34,203 nt of DNA from Treponema sp. (lineage in GTDB: Bacteria; Spirochaetota; Spirochaetia; Treponematales; Treponemataceae), in assembly GCA_024698325.1 (NCBI GenBank), contig JAILRG010000118.1, positions 1 to 34,203 on the forward strand, written 5' to 3'. Each line of letters opens with the position of its first letter. Within the stretch, counting starts at the first letter, position 1. Shown here piece after piece: positions 1-8,407 of the stretch. The position numbers were made by a program, and so were the translations under genes. A model generated the notes under the pieces. That model saw only the letters and a list, made by a program, of their open reading frames with translations. It was not told the DNA's origin and searched no databases.

Positions 1-77
1 ACTATGTTAAAGTTTGTTTTATAGATAATTAAGGAGACTAGAAATTGAAGGAACTGCTGTTTCATAAGGAGGTCTTC

Positions 78-2951
78 ATGAAAAATACCCATAAAATAGC
101 TGGAGCCGTTGTTCTGCTGGCATTTTTGGTATCTTCCTGCAGTGATTTGTCAAATCTTTCAGTGCCCAAAAAAGTAAGTGTAAAAGCAACGGATCAAAAA
201 TACTCATTTTCTGCCGGAGAAGGTACGGTAAGCCTTTCGAAGCATTTAAATGCAACGACATTGCTGAAAAACATCACCGAGAATACTGGTGATTCTTCCG
301 GCTCCGGCTTAGCGGTATATGACTACTGGCCGGATGCGTCAAACGGCGATGATAATACGCAGCAGTACCTGTTCAACTACTCAGTAGCTACGATTCCGCT
401 GGATTTCGGCGACTACCTGAACAATATGGACCTGATTAACGAGCTGAGTAAAGGCGTTTCTCAGGAGATTAAAGCAGATTTACCGGAAGAGGCAGGATTC
501 ACTCATACGATTTCGCTTCCGGATATCAATGCGATGATTGTGGATATGTTCACGGCAAGTGCGACTTTGGGCGGCGTAGAGACTCCGGCGCCAATAAGCT
601 TTAATTCAACAAGCCTGGACGAATATGGCCTTGCCCAACAGAACAAATTTGCTACATTTACAATCAGAGTTCCTGAATTCAACAATATAGAATTTGCCAC
701 CGGTACTCTCAATCTGGCTCTTACTCGTACAGATAAAAATGCTCTTGCAGATGCGTATACTTATAATGTTGCTGTTTCCTTACAGGACAGCAACGGTAAC
801 ATAATTTCTAGCAGTACTGCTCAGGAACTAAGAGCTGGTGGTACAGTCTCTCTGGACTTGCAGGGCGCAAAAATCACACCGCAGATGCAGCTTGTGCTTG
901 AAGGCAGTTTCGGCGGCGGCTCAACGCTAAGTGTTCATACATATTCTGTAGCAGCGTCTTTAAGCGCCGATACAAAAATTGCAAAAATCACCGGGCTGAC
1001 TATTACGGCTGATCAAATGGGAGAAAATCAGAAGCTTTCGCTGTCACAGTCTCTGGATATCAGCAGCATTGGAAACTATCTGGTTGAATCTACCGTTTCG
1101 GAAGGTCTTTTGACGGTGTCGGGTACTCTGCCGACAGGCTGGTCTGGATTTACCTGCACGCCGAACTTTGCGCTGACAGGTGGTATGGAAATAGCTGCAA
1201 AGGATTTTGCAACAGTTACAGCGACAAATGGCGTGAACTATCTGCTTAATAAGCAGGTAAATCTTTCCGGTAAGCAGATTACCCCGCAGACACCCGTTAC
1301 GCTGGCAGGAGAACTGAACTTTGCAATAAACAACGCGACTGTGGTTTTTAATGCAAACGACAGCAGCTCTTATACACCTTCGATTGCGATAAAAGGCAAT
1401 GTTTCCATTAAGAAGCTTGGAAGAACAACAATTGATATTGACACGCTGATGGGTAACATTGCGCCGATTTCGGTTTCGGAGACGTTCCCGGATGCTGTCT
1501 GCGAGTATGTAAAGGAAGTTGAGTTTGAAAAGCTTGGTGTAGATATTTCTGTGACGAGTACCTTGCCGGCAGAAAAGCTGACATTTACGCCTACGATTTC
1601 GTCCGGGCTTTTGAATCTGACAAATCTTTCTGACACGCTTGAAATAACGGCAAATGAAGAGGCATCGCTTTCGCTTTCTACTGAAGAAGGCTGGGGTTGC
1701 ACTGTGCAGCCGACAACGACAACGCCGCTGGATTTTGATGCTACCATAGAGCTGGCAGGTGGTGATACAGCTCATCCGACGTATATAACTCTTACAGAGT
1801 TTGAGTTTGGTAAGGCGTACACATTTGAAGCGACTGTTTTGCTTACCTATGACTGGGATCACATTACGCTGAATACAGGAGATGCGCTTTCGTTCAGCGG
1901 TTCCCAGAAAACAGGTCTTGATTTACAGGCCATGATGGATGATTACTTGAAAGGCGAACAGCGGGATATGCTGGAAAAAGTCGAAATAGGCCAAAACATG
2001 ACAGCTTACCTCAGCATAAGCCGCCCGAAGTATGATGGCACTGATGTTGATAAGCTTAGCAGTCTGTCGTTTTCGGCAAAAGTGGGTGTAAAAACCTTCA
2101 GTAAAATTGATGACGCGGTTGTAGAAGACAGTGACGTTCATTACTTTATCGGTAGCGAAGCTGCTGCTAAAGAAATAGGCTTTGTAGAAAAAACAACAGA
2201 TTTTGCAAGTCTGGCAGATGAAAACGGTCTGATTAAAAAAAATGTATTCGCAGACGAGGATTCATATTCTGCAAAGATTTCAAATCTTGCAAGCGTACTG
2301 AATGACCATGAAACTAACGGCGTGCATACCTTCCCGTCAGATTTTGAGTTCATTTACGAAGTTGGTTCTGGTTCTACTGGTGAAATTACGCTGGAGAAAG
2401 CAGAACTGGACGCGCTTGTTTCTGGTGGTGGAAAAGCGGAAATCGGTGTGGATTTGAGTGTGGTATTTCCGCTTGAGTTTAAAATCAAGGAAGGCGGTAT
2501 TGTAATCAGCGATGTGCTGGATCTTGCGGGCAAGACCTTTGACAGCGACGAGGATGTGCTGGGACGCAGCAGTCCTGATGAAAAAATCTTTGAGCGCTAT
2601 CAGAAATATGGCGAGCTGGTAAAAGATATCACCCTGTCGTATAAGCTTACGAACAATACCAATCTTTCGCTGGCTTCGACGATTACGCTTATTCCGGAAG
2701 ATACAAGCCTTGGTATAGAGCCGCTGGTAAAAACCGTTACTGTTGATGGTAATGCGCATTCGCTGTCTCTTTCCAAAGATGAAGTGACTAGAATCTTAAG
2801 TGCGGAGGCATTCCCGCTGCAGCCAAAAATCGGGCTGACGATTAATGAAGGAACCATAAGTATTCCGCGAAATGGAAGTTTTACGGCGGCTGCGTCAATT
2901 ACGCTTGTGCTGGATGGTACGGTATCCGTGTACGATGCGGATGAGGACTAA
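78..2951 (+). CDS. large surface lipoprotein, unknown function
   Basis: This encodes a 957-residue predicted lipoprotein. From the ATG at 78 the protein starts MKNTHK, followed by a hydrophobic stretch and a lipobox-like LVSSC, so Cys at about residue 21 should be lipidated. An in-frame TTG at 45 also has a Shine-Dalgarno sequence (AAGGAG, 31-36), but it would put 11 charged residues before the signal peptide; AAGGAGG at 66-72 fits the ATG. The rest is rich in Ser/Thr/Leu and looks like beta-strand sequence. A short motif recurs: QGAKITPQ near 262-269 and LSGKQITPQ near 396-404, each followed by an L.G.L/F strand, suggesting diverged repeated domains. I recognise no named domain. It is followed after 12 nt by a signal-peptide protein and probably shares its transcript. 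Role unknown; likely exposed on an envelope surface. Confidence 0.85.
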   Translation: MKNTHKIAGAVVLLAFLVSSCSDLSNLSVPKKVSVKATDQKYSFSAGEGTVSLSKHLNATTLLKNITENTGDSSGSGLAVYDYWPDASNGDDNTQQYLFNYSVATIPLDFGDYLNNMDLINELSKGVSQEIKADLPEEAGFTHTISLPDINAMIVDMFTASATLGGVETPAPISFNSTSLDEYGLAQQNKFATFTIRVPEFNNIEFATGTLNLALTRTDKNALADAYTYNVAVSLQDSNGNIISSSTAQELRAGGTVSLDLQGAKITPQMQLVLEGSFGGGSTLSVHTYSVAASLSADTKIAKITGLTITADQMGENQKLSLSQSLDISSIGNYLVESTVSEGLLTVSGTLPTGWSGFTCTPNFALTGGMEIAAKDFATVTATNGVNYLLNKQVNLSGKQITPQTPVTLAGELNFAINNATVVFNANDSSSYTPSIAIKGNVSIKKLGRTTIDIDTLMGNIAPISVSETFPDAVCEYVKEVEFEKLGVDISVTSTLPAEKLTFTPTISSGLLNLTNLSDTLEITANEEASLSLSTEEGWGCTVQPTTTTPLDFDATIELAGGDTAHPTYITLTEFEFGKAYTFEATVLLTYDWDHITLNTGDALSFSGSQKTGLDLQAMMDDYLKGEQRDMLEKVEIGQNMTAYLSISRPKYDGTDVDKLSSLSFSAKVGVKTFSKIDDAVVEDSDVHYFIGSEAAAKEIGFVEKTTDFASLADENGLIKKNVFADEDSYSAKISNLASVLNDHETNGVHTFPSDFEFIYEVGSGSTGEITLEKAELDALVSGGGKAEIGVDLSVVFPLEFKIKEGGIVISDVLDLAGKTFDSDEDVLGRSSPDEKIFERYQKYGELVKDITLSYKLTNNTNLSLASTITLIPEDTSLGIEPLVKTVTVDGNAHSLSLSKDEVTRILSAEAFPLQPKIGLTINEGTISIPRNGSFTAAASITLVLDGTVSVYDADED

Positions 2952-2963
2952 GGAGGCGGAATT

Positions 2964-4181
2964 ATGAAAAAACTTTTAGCTGCAATTTGTGCTGTAACAA
3001 CCGCTTCACTTTTGAGCGCAGAATTATACAAGCCAAACCGCATTGTGGAATTCGGTGTAGAAACGGGTGTCGGCGTGTCTAATAACTATTTCTGCCTGCC
3101 GGACTACCTGAAAGAAGAAATTGTCTTTGACTTAAAGGACATTGCCGACACAATGGCTGGTGACGGCATGATTATCGACCTTTACAGTACTTCGCGCACG
3201 TTCCTGAATATTAACGTCAATGAAAAATTCAGGCTCGGGTTCTTTTCCGGGCTGGAAGCGAGCGGCTATATCAATATAGCAGAAGACCTTTTTAAAGTAC
3301 TTGGAAAAGGTGTTTCAATTGGCGAAACCCAGAACTTTCAGATTGAAGGCTATGGTGACATCTTTGCTACCAGCGGTATTTCGTTCCAGACTAAGTACCG
3401 TGACTATGGAATAAAGATTATTCCGACATTTTTTATGCCGGTGCTGTATGTTGCCAATGCGACCGCTTCTGTAAAAGCTGTAAACAACAGCGACGGTTCT
3501 ATTGAAGTGCGTGCAGATGCTCCTCTGGATGTTTATACTGCCATCGATATGGAAAACATTGATGATGAGGAGTTTACTGCTGATAAGCTGAATGAGCTTT
3601 TCAAAACCGGCGGTTTTGATTTGACGCTTGAAGTAGAAAAGCAGGTACGCAAGACGGTTGATGTCGGCCTGTTTACCCGGATTCCTATTATTCCCGGCCG
3701 GATGAAACATAAAATGACGGCGCACATGTATGCGTATTATGTGGAAAATGGCTTCTTAAACTATATGAGCGAAGACGAAAGTCACGAAACGGACCATGGC
3801 GTTGACGACATTGTATACAGCTCTGCCTCGTTTAAGGTTCACCGCCCGTTCCGCTTAGGCGCAGAAGCCGCGTGGCGTCCTTTCGGTAAATGGATGACAT
3901 TCCGGCCGGAGCTTGCCATCGCTGTACGCAATCCTTACTCCAGCGAAATGACCTTTTACCCGGAGTATGCTTTAAGTGCGACATTCAGCCTGTTTAATAT
4001 CCTTGGGCTGACAGCGGCAACCGGCTATCAGAACCGCGTATTCGTGCAGACCTTGAGCCTTATGCTGAATGCACGCGTTCTGGAGATTGACGCAGGAGCT
4101 TCTCTGCGTGGCGCAAACTTCTCCCGAAGCTTTAATTACAGTGGTTTAGGCGCGTATATTGCTGTTAAGGCTGGCTTCTAG
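2964..4181 (+). CDS. probable outer-membrane or periplasmic protein
   Basis: This 405-residue protein begins MKKLLAAICAVTTASLLSAE, a standard cleavable signal peptide with a likely cut after LLSA. The body alternates polar and aromatic residues and has several glycine-flanked strands, and it ends KAGF with a C-terminal aromatic residue, as is common in outer-membrane beta-barrels. No catalytic motif is visible. AAGGAGG at 2950-2956 supports the ATG. It sits 12 nt behind the lipoprotein gene, so the two are probably cotranscribed and may act together in the envelope. Its stop overlaps the stop of the convergent EAL gene within a TTCTAGAA palindrome. The barrel assignment is inference from composition and signal peptide only. 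Confidence 0.8.
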   Translation: MKKLLAAICAVTTASLLSAELYKPNRIVEFGVETGVGVSNNYFCLPDYLKEEIVFDLKDIADTMAGDGMIIDLYSTSRTFLNINVNEKFRLGFFSGLEASGYINIAEDLFKVLGKGVSIGETQNFQIEGYGDIFATSGISFQTKYRDYGIKIIPTFFMPVLYVANATASVKAVNNSDGSIEVRADAPLDVYTAIDMENIDDEEFTADKLNELFKTGGFDLTLEVEKQVRKTVDVGLFTRIPIIPGRMKHKMTAHMYAYYVENGFLNYMSEDESHETDHGVDDIVYSSASFKVHRPFRLGAEAAWRPFGKWMTFRPELAIAVRNPYSSEMTFYPEYALSATFSLFNILGLTAATGYQNRVFVQTLSLMLNARVLEIDAGASLRGANFSRSFNYSGLGAYIAVKAGF

Positions 4182-6082
4182 AAAGACTGTTTCTGACTGC
4201 TGAATTTCTGTGCAAATTCGGCAGCAGGAACAGGTCGTTCAAAATAAAATCCCTGAAGATAGTCGCAGCCAATCTTTTCCATTTCTTCGGCCATTTCTTT
4301 TGTTTCAATGCCTTCTGCCGTGACAGTAAATCCCATCTGCTTAAAAGTCTGCACCATCGTCGGAAGGATTTTATCCTTTACTTTGAAGTAGTCCCAGACA
4401 AGTTCCATATCAAGTTTGATGTTCGTAAAGGGGCAATGCTTCAGGCGGGTTACATTGGAATAGCCGCTTCCATAATCATCAAGAACAAACTCAAAGCCAG
4501 TCTGCTTCATCAAATGTATCTGTTTCTGGAGCAGAACGTAGTCAATCATGGCGGCTTCCGTTATTTCCAGATGGATGCTGTCGGCAGAAATATCATATTT
4601 TTGAAGAATTGCGGTAAACCTGTCATTAAGATCGCGGCGCAGAATCTGAATGGGTGAAAGGTTTACGTTAATCCAGCTAAGTCCGAGTGATTCCAGGGGG
4701 TGTTCCTTGATGAAGCGGCAGGTTTTTTCGAACATCTGCTCGCCCAGCAGGTTTATGCGGCCGTTTCGTTCTGCAATCGGAATGAACATTCCCGGAGGAA
4801 TTATAGTTCCAGATGCATCGCGAATTCTGGCTAAAGCTTCGGCGCCTACAAGGCTGCCGGTTTGTGCGTCAACGAGAGGCTGCAGGTATAATTCGATTTC
4901 ATCCTTTTCAATGGAACGTTCGACAGCACGTTTGACATCCGTGTTTTGCTCAATAATGGCGATGGACTCTTCCGTAATGACGATATTTCCATCTTCGACA
5001 AATTCTACGTTGTTCAGGGCTGTAACCAGTCCTTTTACCAGTAGCTCGGAATCTGTGATAGTAAGGGACGGCGACACCTGGATAAAACCAACCTCCAGCA
5101 TAATGTCGACGTCATCATCTGCATTCCACGGCTTTGTAAATCGCTCTCGTATACTGGTGCGGATTACCTCAAACTGAGAGGGATTGTTGCCTATAAGGAC
5201 AAACATCCCGCCGCCTATATAAAACGGGGTAAGCTTTGGCCATGTTTTTGACAAATATTGTCCGATGAGTGAGATTCCTTCGTCCATTTGTACGCTGCTG
5301 AATATTTCGCGAAGCTCTGTATAGTTATGCAGGCCAAACCCCATAATGAGCGGCGCTTTTTCTCCTTCTTTTTCGTAGAGCATTTCGTAAAGCGCTTTCA
5401 GGTTAAAGTTTAAAGTCCTGGGTTCCAGATAGCGTAACGGATTTTCGAATGCAAAGTAGCAGATGATAATCGAAAGCAGACAGAAACTGTCCATAAGCAG
5501 GTATTGCGGAAAAATAATTCTGACGATGTAGCCGACGATAAGGACGATGTTAAAAAAAAGGCTGCTCCAGAAATATTCACTGGAAATGTATTTTCTAGAA
5601 GACAGTACATTCAGCAGAGAAAGAATTGAGTAAAAAAAAGCGTTTAGATAGACAAGGTTGTAAAAAGGTCCGCGACTGTAACCGCTGTCAGTGATTGAAA
5701 AGAGCAGGTTCCAGTGAAGGTTCAGACAGATGATAATCAGCGAAAGAATACAAAGAAGTGCTTTAAGGCTCTGTGTAACCAGATGTTTTTTTAGCGGCTT
5801 TTGCAGGACATCAACCGTAAAGCGAAAGAAGAAAAATGCACGAAGGATAAAAGCTGAAAAGAACAGGACATTGATGAATCGAAGGTAGAAATCCGGATAG
5901 TGCTGATAAGATTCAAGACTGAGTGAAGAACTGACGTCAGTTGCGATAACAATCAGTTCGATTATCAGCAGGCGAAGAAAAGCCTTATTTATTTTTATGG
6001 AAAGCCGTGGTTTTGAAAAATAAAAAAAGAGAAAGGTTATCAGAATAAAAGAGTTTGGAATAACAAAATCATAATTCCACAT
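4178..6082 (-). CDS. membrane-anchored EAL-domain c-di-GMP phosphodiesterase
   Basis: This 634-residue protein hydrolyses c-di-GMP to pGpG if active. The first ~220 residues hold about seven hydrophobic segments, a membrane sensor module. Residues ~235-370 resemble a GGDEF fold with the signature replaced (YIGGGMF), so that part is probably not a cyclase. From ~385 a full EAL domain follows: E415-A416-L417, an EITE motif, DDYGSGYSN starting at D535, an AEGIET motif and a final QGFYF. All the metal-binding and catalytic motifs I know for active EAL proteins appear present. A Shine-Dalgarno sequence (GCAGGAGA) precedes the ATG. The gene lies downstream of hisGB on the same strand but has its own promoter in the 88-nt gap. 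The input signal of the membrane part is unknown. Confidence 0.9.
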   Translation of the reverse strand: MWNYDFVIPNSFILITFLFFYFSKPRLSIKINKAFLRLLIIELIVIATDVSSSLSLESYQHYPDFYLRFINVLFFSAFILRAFFFFRFTVDVLQKPLKKHLVTQSLKALLCILSLIIICLNLHWNLLFSITDSGYSRGPFYNLVYLNAFFYSILSLLNVLSSRKYISSEYFWSSLFFNIVLIVGYIVRIIFPQYLLMDSFCLLSIIICYFAFENPLRYLEPRTLNFNLKALYEMLYEKEGEKAPLIMGFGLHNYTELREIFSSVQMDEGISLIGQYLSKTWPKLTPFYIGGGMFVLIGNNPSQFEVIRTSIRERFTKPWNADDDVDIMLEVGFIQVSPSLTITDSELLVKGLVTALNNVEFVEDGNIVITEESIAIIEQNTDVKRAVERSIEKDEIELYLQPLVDAQTGSLVGAEALARIRDASGTIIPPGMFIPIAERNGRINLLGEQMFEKTCRFIKEHPLESLGLSWINVNLSPIQILRRDLNDRFTAILQKYDISADSIHLEITEAAMIDYVLLQKQIHLMKQTGFEFVLDDYGSGYSNVTRLKHCPFTNIKLDMELVWDYFKVKDKILPTMVQTFKQMGFTVTAEGIETKEMAEEMEKIGCDYLQGFYFERPVPAAEFAQKFSSQKQSF

Positions 6083-6098
6083 GAAAACAGTCTCCTGC

Positions 6099-6163
6099 TA
6101 ACAGTAAAAGCTGTTACACTTTATGGCTGTTTTCATTATGGGGTATATTTAAGCTATCCGCAA
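6099..6163 (-). promoter_or_regulatory. promoter and leader hairpin of the EAL gene
   Basis: On the minus strand, TTGCGG (6163-6158), a 17-nt spacer and CATAAT (6140-6135) make a plausible housekeeping promoter starting just after the hisB stop. The predicted leader of about 46 nt has a perfect inverted repeat, TAACAG / CTGTTA (6116-6099, 6-nt loop), that directly abuts the Shine-Dalgarno sequence. The hairpin could tune ribosome access or be an operator half-site pair; this is inference. Confidence 0.45.
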
Positions 6164-6170
6164 GTTTTAT

Positions 6171-6791
6171 TTAGACGATGATGCCCTTTGTGCTTGGAAT
6201 TGCTCCGCCTCGGCGCGGGTCGATTTCTGTTGCTGCTCGTATTGCGCGGGCAGCAGCTTTGAAAAGCCCTTCCATTTTGTGATGGTCGCTTCGGCCGCGC
6301 AATGTGTCCAAATGCAGGTTACAGCGCGCGTTCTGTACAAAGCCGTTCCAGAAATCGTCAAAACAGTCCGTCTGGAAGCTGGATTCCTGTCCGTTTGCGC
6401 CTACAGACACAAGCGGTATGCCGGTCAGTTCAGCATTGCAGACAAGGTAAGGCCGCCCGCCAAAGTCTACTGCTGCACGCAGCAGCGATTCGTCCATGGG
6501 GTACAGGCTGCTTCCGCTCCGATAGATACCGGCGCAGTCGCCAAGTGCCTTTGCAAAGCACATGCCAAGCACGATGCCGGTGTCTTCGATGGTGTGATGC
6601 TGGTCTACTTCAAGATCTCCTGCAATCGTGCCGGATAAGTCGAAAAGCCCGTGCTTGCAGAACGAACGCAGCATGTGGTCAAAAAAGCCTATCGGATTCT
6701 GCACATTGCAGATTCCAGAGCCGTCTAAGTTCAGCGTAAGCGTAATCTGTGTTTCGCTTGTAGTGCGCTCGATGGTCGCGGTTCTTGCCAT
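6171..6791 (-). CDS. hisB: imidazoleglycerol-phosphate dehydratase (HisB)
   Basis: HisB dehydrates imidazole glycerol phosphate to imidazole acetol phosphate in histidine biosynthesis, in the cytoplasm. The 206 residues match the monofunctional form (usually ~195-200). The two metal-binding repeats are visible: HHTIED at 65-70 and SDHHKMEGLFKA around 168-179, with FFDHM at 36-40. No HAD phosphatase domain is fused, so histidinol phosphatase must be elsewhere. The start follows an AGAGGA Shine-Dalgarno sequence within the 12-nt gap after hisG; the two form an operon. The usual hisD/hisC/hisH/hisA/hisF genes are not nearby, so the pathway is split on this chromosome. Confidence 0.97.
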   Translation of the reverse strand: MARTATIERTTSETQITLTLNLDGSGICNVQNPIGFFDHMLRSFCKHGLFDLSGTIAGDLEVDQHHTIEDTGIVLGMCFAKALGDCAGIYRSGSSLYPMDESLLRAAVDFGGRPYLVCNAELTGIPLVSVGANGQESSFQTDCFDDFWNGFVQNARCNLHLDTLRGRSDHHKMEGLFKAAARAIRAATEIDPRRGGAIPSTKGIIV

Positions 6792-6803
6792 GCCTTTTTC
6801 CTC

Positions 6804-7673
6804 TTACAAAACTTTGCGGAGTGCGTATTCAAGAATATCGGTTGCGCCGAGAGCCTGCAATTTCGGAAGCAGCACGGGCACTTCGCTTTTCTTTACGGCA
6901 ATCTTTACAGCATAGCCGGAGTCGCCAAACAACGGGCTTACGGTCGGGCTGCGCATTGAAGGCAGGCCTTTTACGAGCGCATCGAACTTGTCTTTTGCGA
7001 CGTTCATCTCAAGCATGACTCGGCCACGAGCGTTCAGGACAGCCTCGAAGAGCATTTTAAGCTCCATAATCTTCTGTTTTTTAGCAGGGTCTTCCATTGC
7101 TGCCTTGCTTGCATACATGCGGGTGGAAGATTCCATCAGCGTGTCGACGATTTTTAGGTTGTTTGCCCGCAAAGAAGAGCCGGTTGATGTGTTGTCAATC
7201 AGAATCTGAGCCAGGCTGTCCTCGCTGTCGCGTACAAAGCCTTCGCTTGTACCCCAAGTGCGGAAAATCGTGCCTTCAAGCTTCTTGTCTTTAACCCACT
7301 GGGCGCTTAAGTTCTGGTACTCAGTCGCAATCGTAACCGGGCTTTTGAGCACGGCGTCGTAGCTTAAAGTGTCAGGAATAGCTGCGATAATGCGTACCGG
7401 GTCGAAGCCCAAATCCATGATTTCCACAACTTTGTCCTGAACGCCGTTTTCGTAGACCCAGTCCTTTCCGGAAAAGCCTAAATCTGCACGACCTGCGGCA
7501 AGCAGTACGCTTGTAATCTGCGGTTTTACTACCTGAAAAGCAAGATCTTCCTGATTTGTCGTGGGGAAATACGTGCGGTCGGGCAGCTTGATTGAAATGC
7601 CTACATCGTTTAAAAGTTCGTATACTGATTCGTAGATTCTGCCTTTTGCCAGCAGAATGCGTAATTTGTCCAT
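6804..7673 (-). CDS. hisG: ATP phosphoribosyltransferase, long form (HisG)
   Basis: HisG joins ATP and PRPP in the first, committed step of histidine biosynthesis. The protein begins MDKLRILLAKGRI, typical of the family, and has the PRPP-binding loop DNTSTGSSLRANNL at about 160-173. At 289 residues it is the long form, with a C-terminal regulatory domain from about 210 that normally allows feedback inhibition by histidine; the short form would need HisZ. AAAGGAG sits 7 nt before the ATG. It is the first gene of a hisG-hisB operon transcribed away from an Lrp-family regulator, a layout that could allow co-regulation by amino-acid supply, though no regulatory link is proven by the sequence. Confidence 0.97.
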   Translation of the reverse strand: MDKLRILLAKGRIYESVYELLNDVGISIKLPDRTYFPTTNQEDLAFQVVKPQITSVLLAAGRADLGFSGKDWVYENGVQDKVVEIMDLGFDPVRIIAAIPDTLSYDAVLKSPVTIATEYQNLSAQWVKDKKLEGTIFRTWGTSEGFVRDSEDSLAQILIDNTSTGSSLRANNLKIVDTLMESSTRMYASKAAMEDPAKKQKIMELKMLFEAVLNARGRVMLEMNVAKDKFDALVKGLPSMRSPTVSPLFGDSGYAVKIAVKKSEVPVLLPKLQALGATDILEYALRKVL

Positions 7674-7705
7674 AGGAATGCTCCTTTGTTCTTGTATATA
7701 GAAGC

Positions 7706-7734
7706 ATTGTAAAGGAATGGGGGATTAAAGACAA
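7706..7734 (-). promoter_or_regulatory. hisG: predicted hisGB promoter
   Basis: Minus-strand TTGTCT (7734-7729), 17 nt, then TACAAT (7711-7706) gives a good match to a housekeeping promoter. The predicted start near 7699 leaves a leader of about 26 nt holding the AAAGGAG site. No leader peptide with a His run and no T-box is visible, so classical attenuation is unlikely. Confidence 0.6.
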
Positions 7735-7818
7735 GTCGAGTTTTGACCTTGGGGCCTGTGCTGTGGGGATACTTTGGTAATGCCTTTCAATTCCTGCATA
7801 TACACCCGTTCTTTTTTT

Positions 7819-7827
7819 TGTTATAGT
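7819..7827 (+). promoter_or_regulatory. predicted promoter of the Lrp-family gene
   Basis: An extended -10, TGTTATAGT, follows a run of T. It lies inside the small palindrome GTTA-TAG-TAAC (7820-7830), a possible site for autoregulation. The predicted leader to the ATG at 7893 is about 59 nt. The -35 is weak. Confidence 0.4.
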
Positions 7828-7892
7828 AACTGCTGTGTGGATGTCGGCGGCTTTTGGCGGCTGCAGTCCCCAGGACAGTGCGAGGTATAAAA

Positions 7893-8387
7893 ATGGATGG
7901 AAGCGAAGAAATACTGGATCTGCTGCGCGAAAATGCGCGGCTTTCTGTTGAAGACATTTCTGCAATGACCAAGCGGTCAGAAGATGAAGTAAAAGCAATT
8001 ATCAAAAAGCTTGAAGACGACGGCATCATCATGAAGTATGCTGCCATCATTAATCCGGAAAAATCTGGCGAAGCTACGGAAAAAGTGCGCGCCGAAATCG
8101 AAATACAGGTTACTCCTCAGCGCGAGCATGGTTTTGACGGTATTGCAGACCGTATCTGGCGCTTCCCGCAGGTAAAGTCGCTGTATCTTATGAGCGGCGG
8201 CTATGACTTAAAGGTCGTCATTGAGGGAGAAACGCTGCAGGACGTGGCGCTCTTTGTTGCCCGCAAACTGTCTACACTTGAAGGCGTTCGCTCTACAAAA
8301 ACGCACTTCTTCCTGAAGACATACAAAGAAAACGACATTATCTACGTGCAGAAGGACGGCGACAGCCGCGAAGGCGTACAGGCGTAA
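7893..8387 (+). CDS. Lrp/AsnC-family transcriptional regulator
   Basis: This 164-residue protein has an N-terminal winged helix-turn-helix (about 1-50: EEILDLLRENARLSVEDISA) and a C-terminal ligand-binding RAM domain (about 65-145) with the typical GGYDL segment at 102-106. Such regulators sense amino acids and bind DNA as multimers. I chose the ATG at 7893, which follows GAGG at 7882-7885 and gives the usual family N-terminus; an upstream TTG at 7854 would add 13 residues with no Shine-Dalgarno sequence. The next gene, an aminotransferase, starts 20 nt after the stop. The order regulator-aminotransferase matches the alaR-alaT (yugG-yugH) operon of Bacillus, where alanine supply is controlled. 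Divergent hisGB could be another target. Confidence 0.92.
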   Translation: MDGSEEILDLLRENARLSVEDISAMTKRSEDEVKAIIKKLEDDGIIMKYAAIINPEKSGEATEKVRAEIEIQVTPQREHGFDGIADRIWRFPQVKSLYLMSGGYDLKVVIEGETLQDVALFVARKLSTLEGVRSTKTHFFLKTYKENDIIYVQKDGDSREGVQA

Positions 8388-8407
8388 TCTGCGCACGGAG
8401 TAAAAAA

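Noticed and set aside
1..44. End of an upstream gene
   Set aside because: Only a few codons with stops are visible; too short to tell.
45..77. TTG 45 as start of the first gene
   Set aside because: It has a ribosome site but would put 11 mostly polar residues before a clean lipoprotein signal that starts at ATG 78 with its own site.
1044..1862. 272-codon open frame on the minus strand
   Set aside because: It lies fully inside the lipoprotein gene, is very rich in Arg/Cys, and has no domain or start signal.
4650..5177. 175-codon plus-strand open frame within the EAL gene
   Set aside because: Shadow of a well-supported domain on the other strand; Ser/Arg-rich translation without features.
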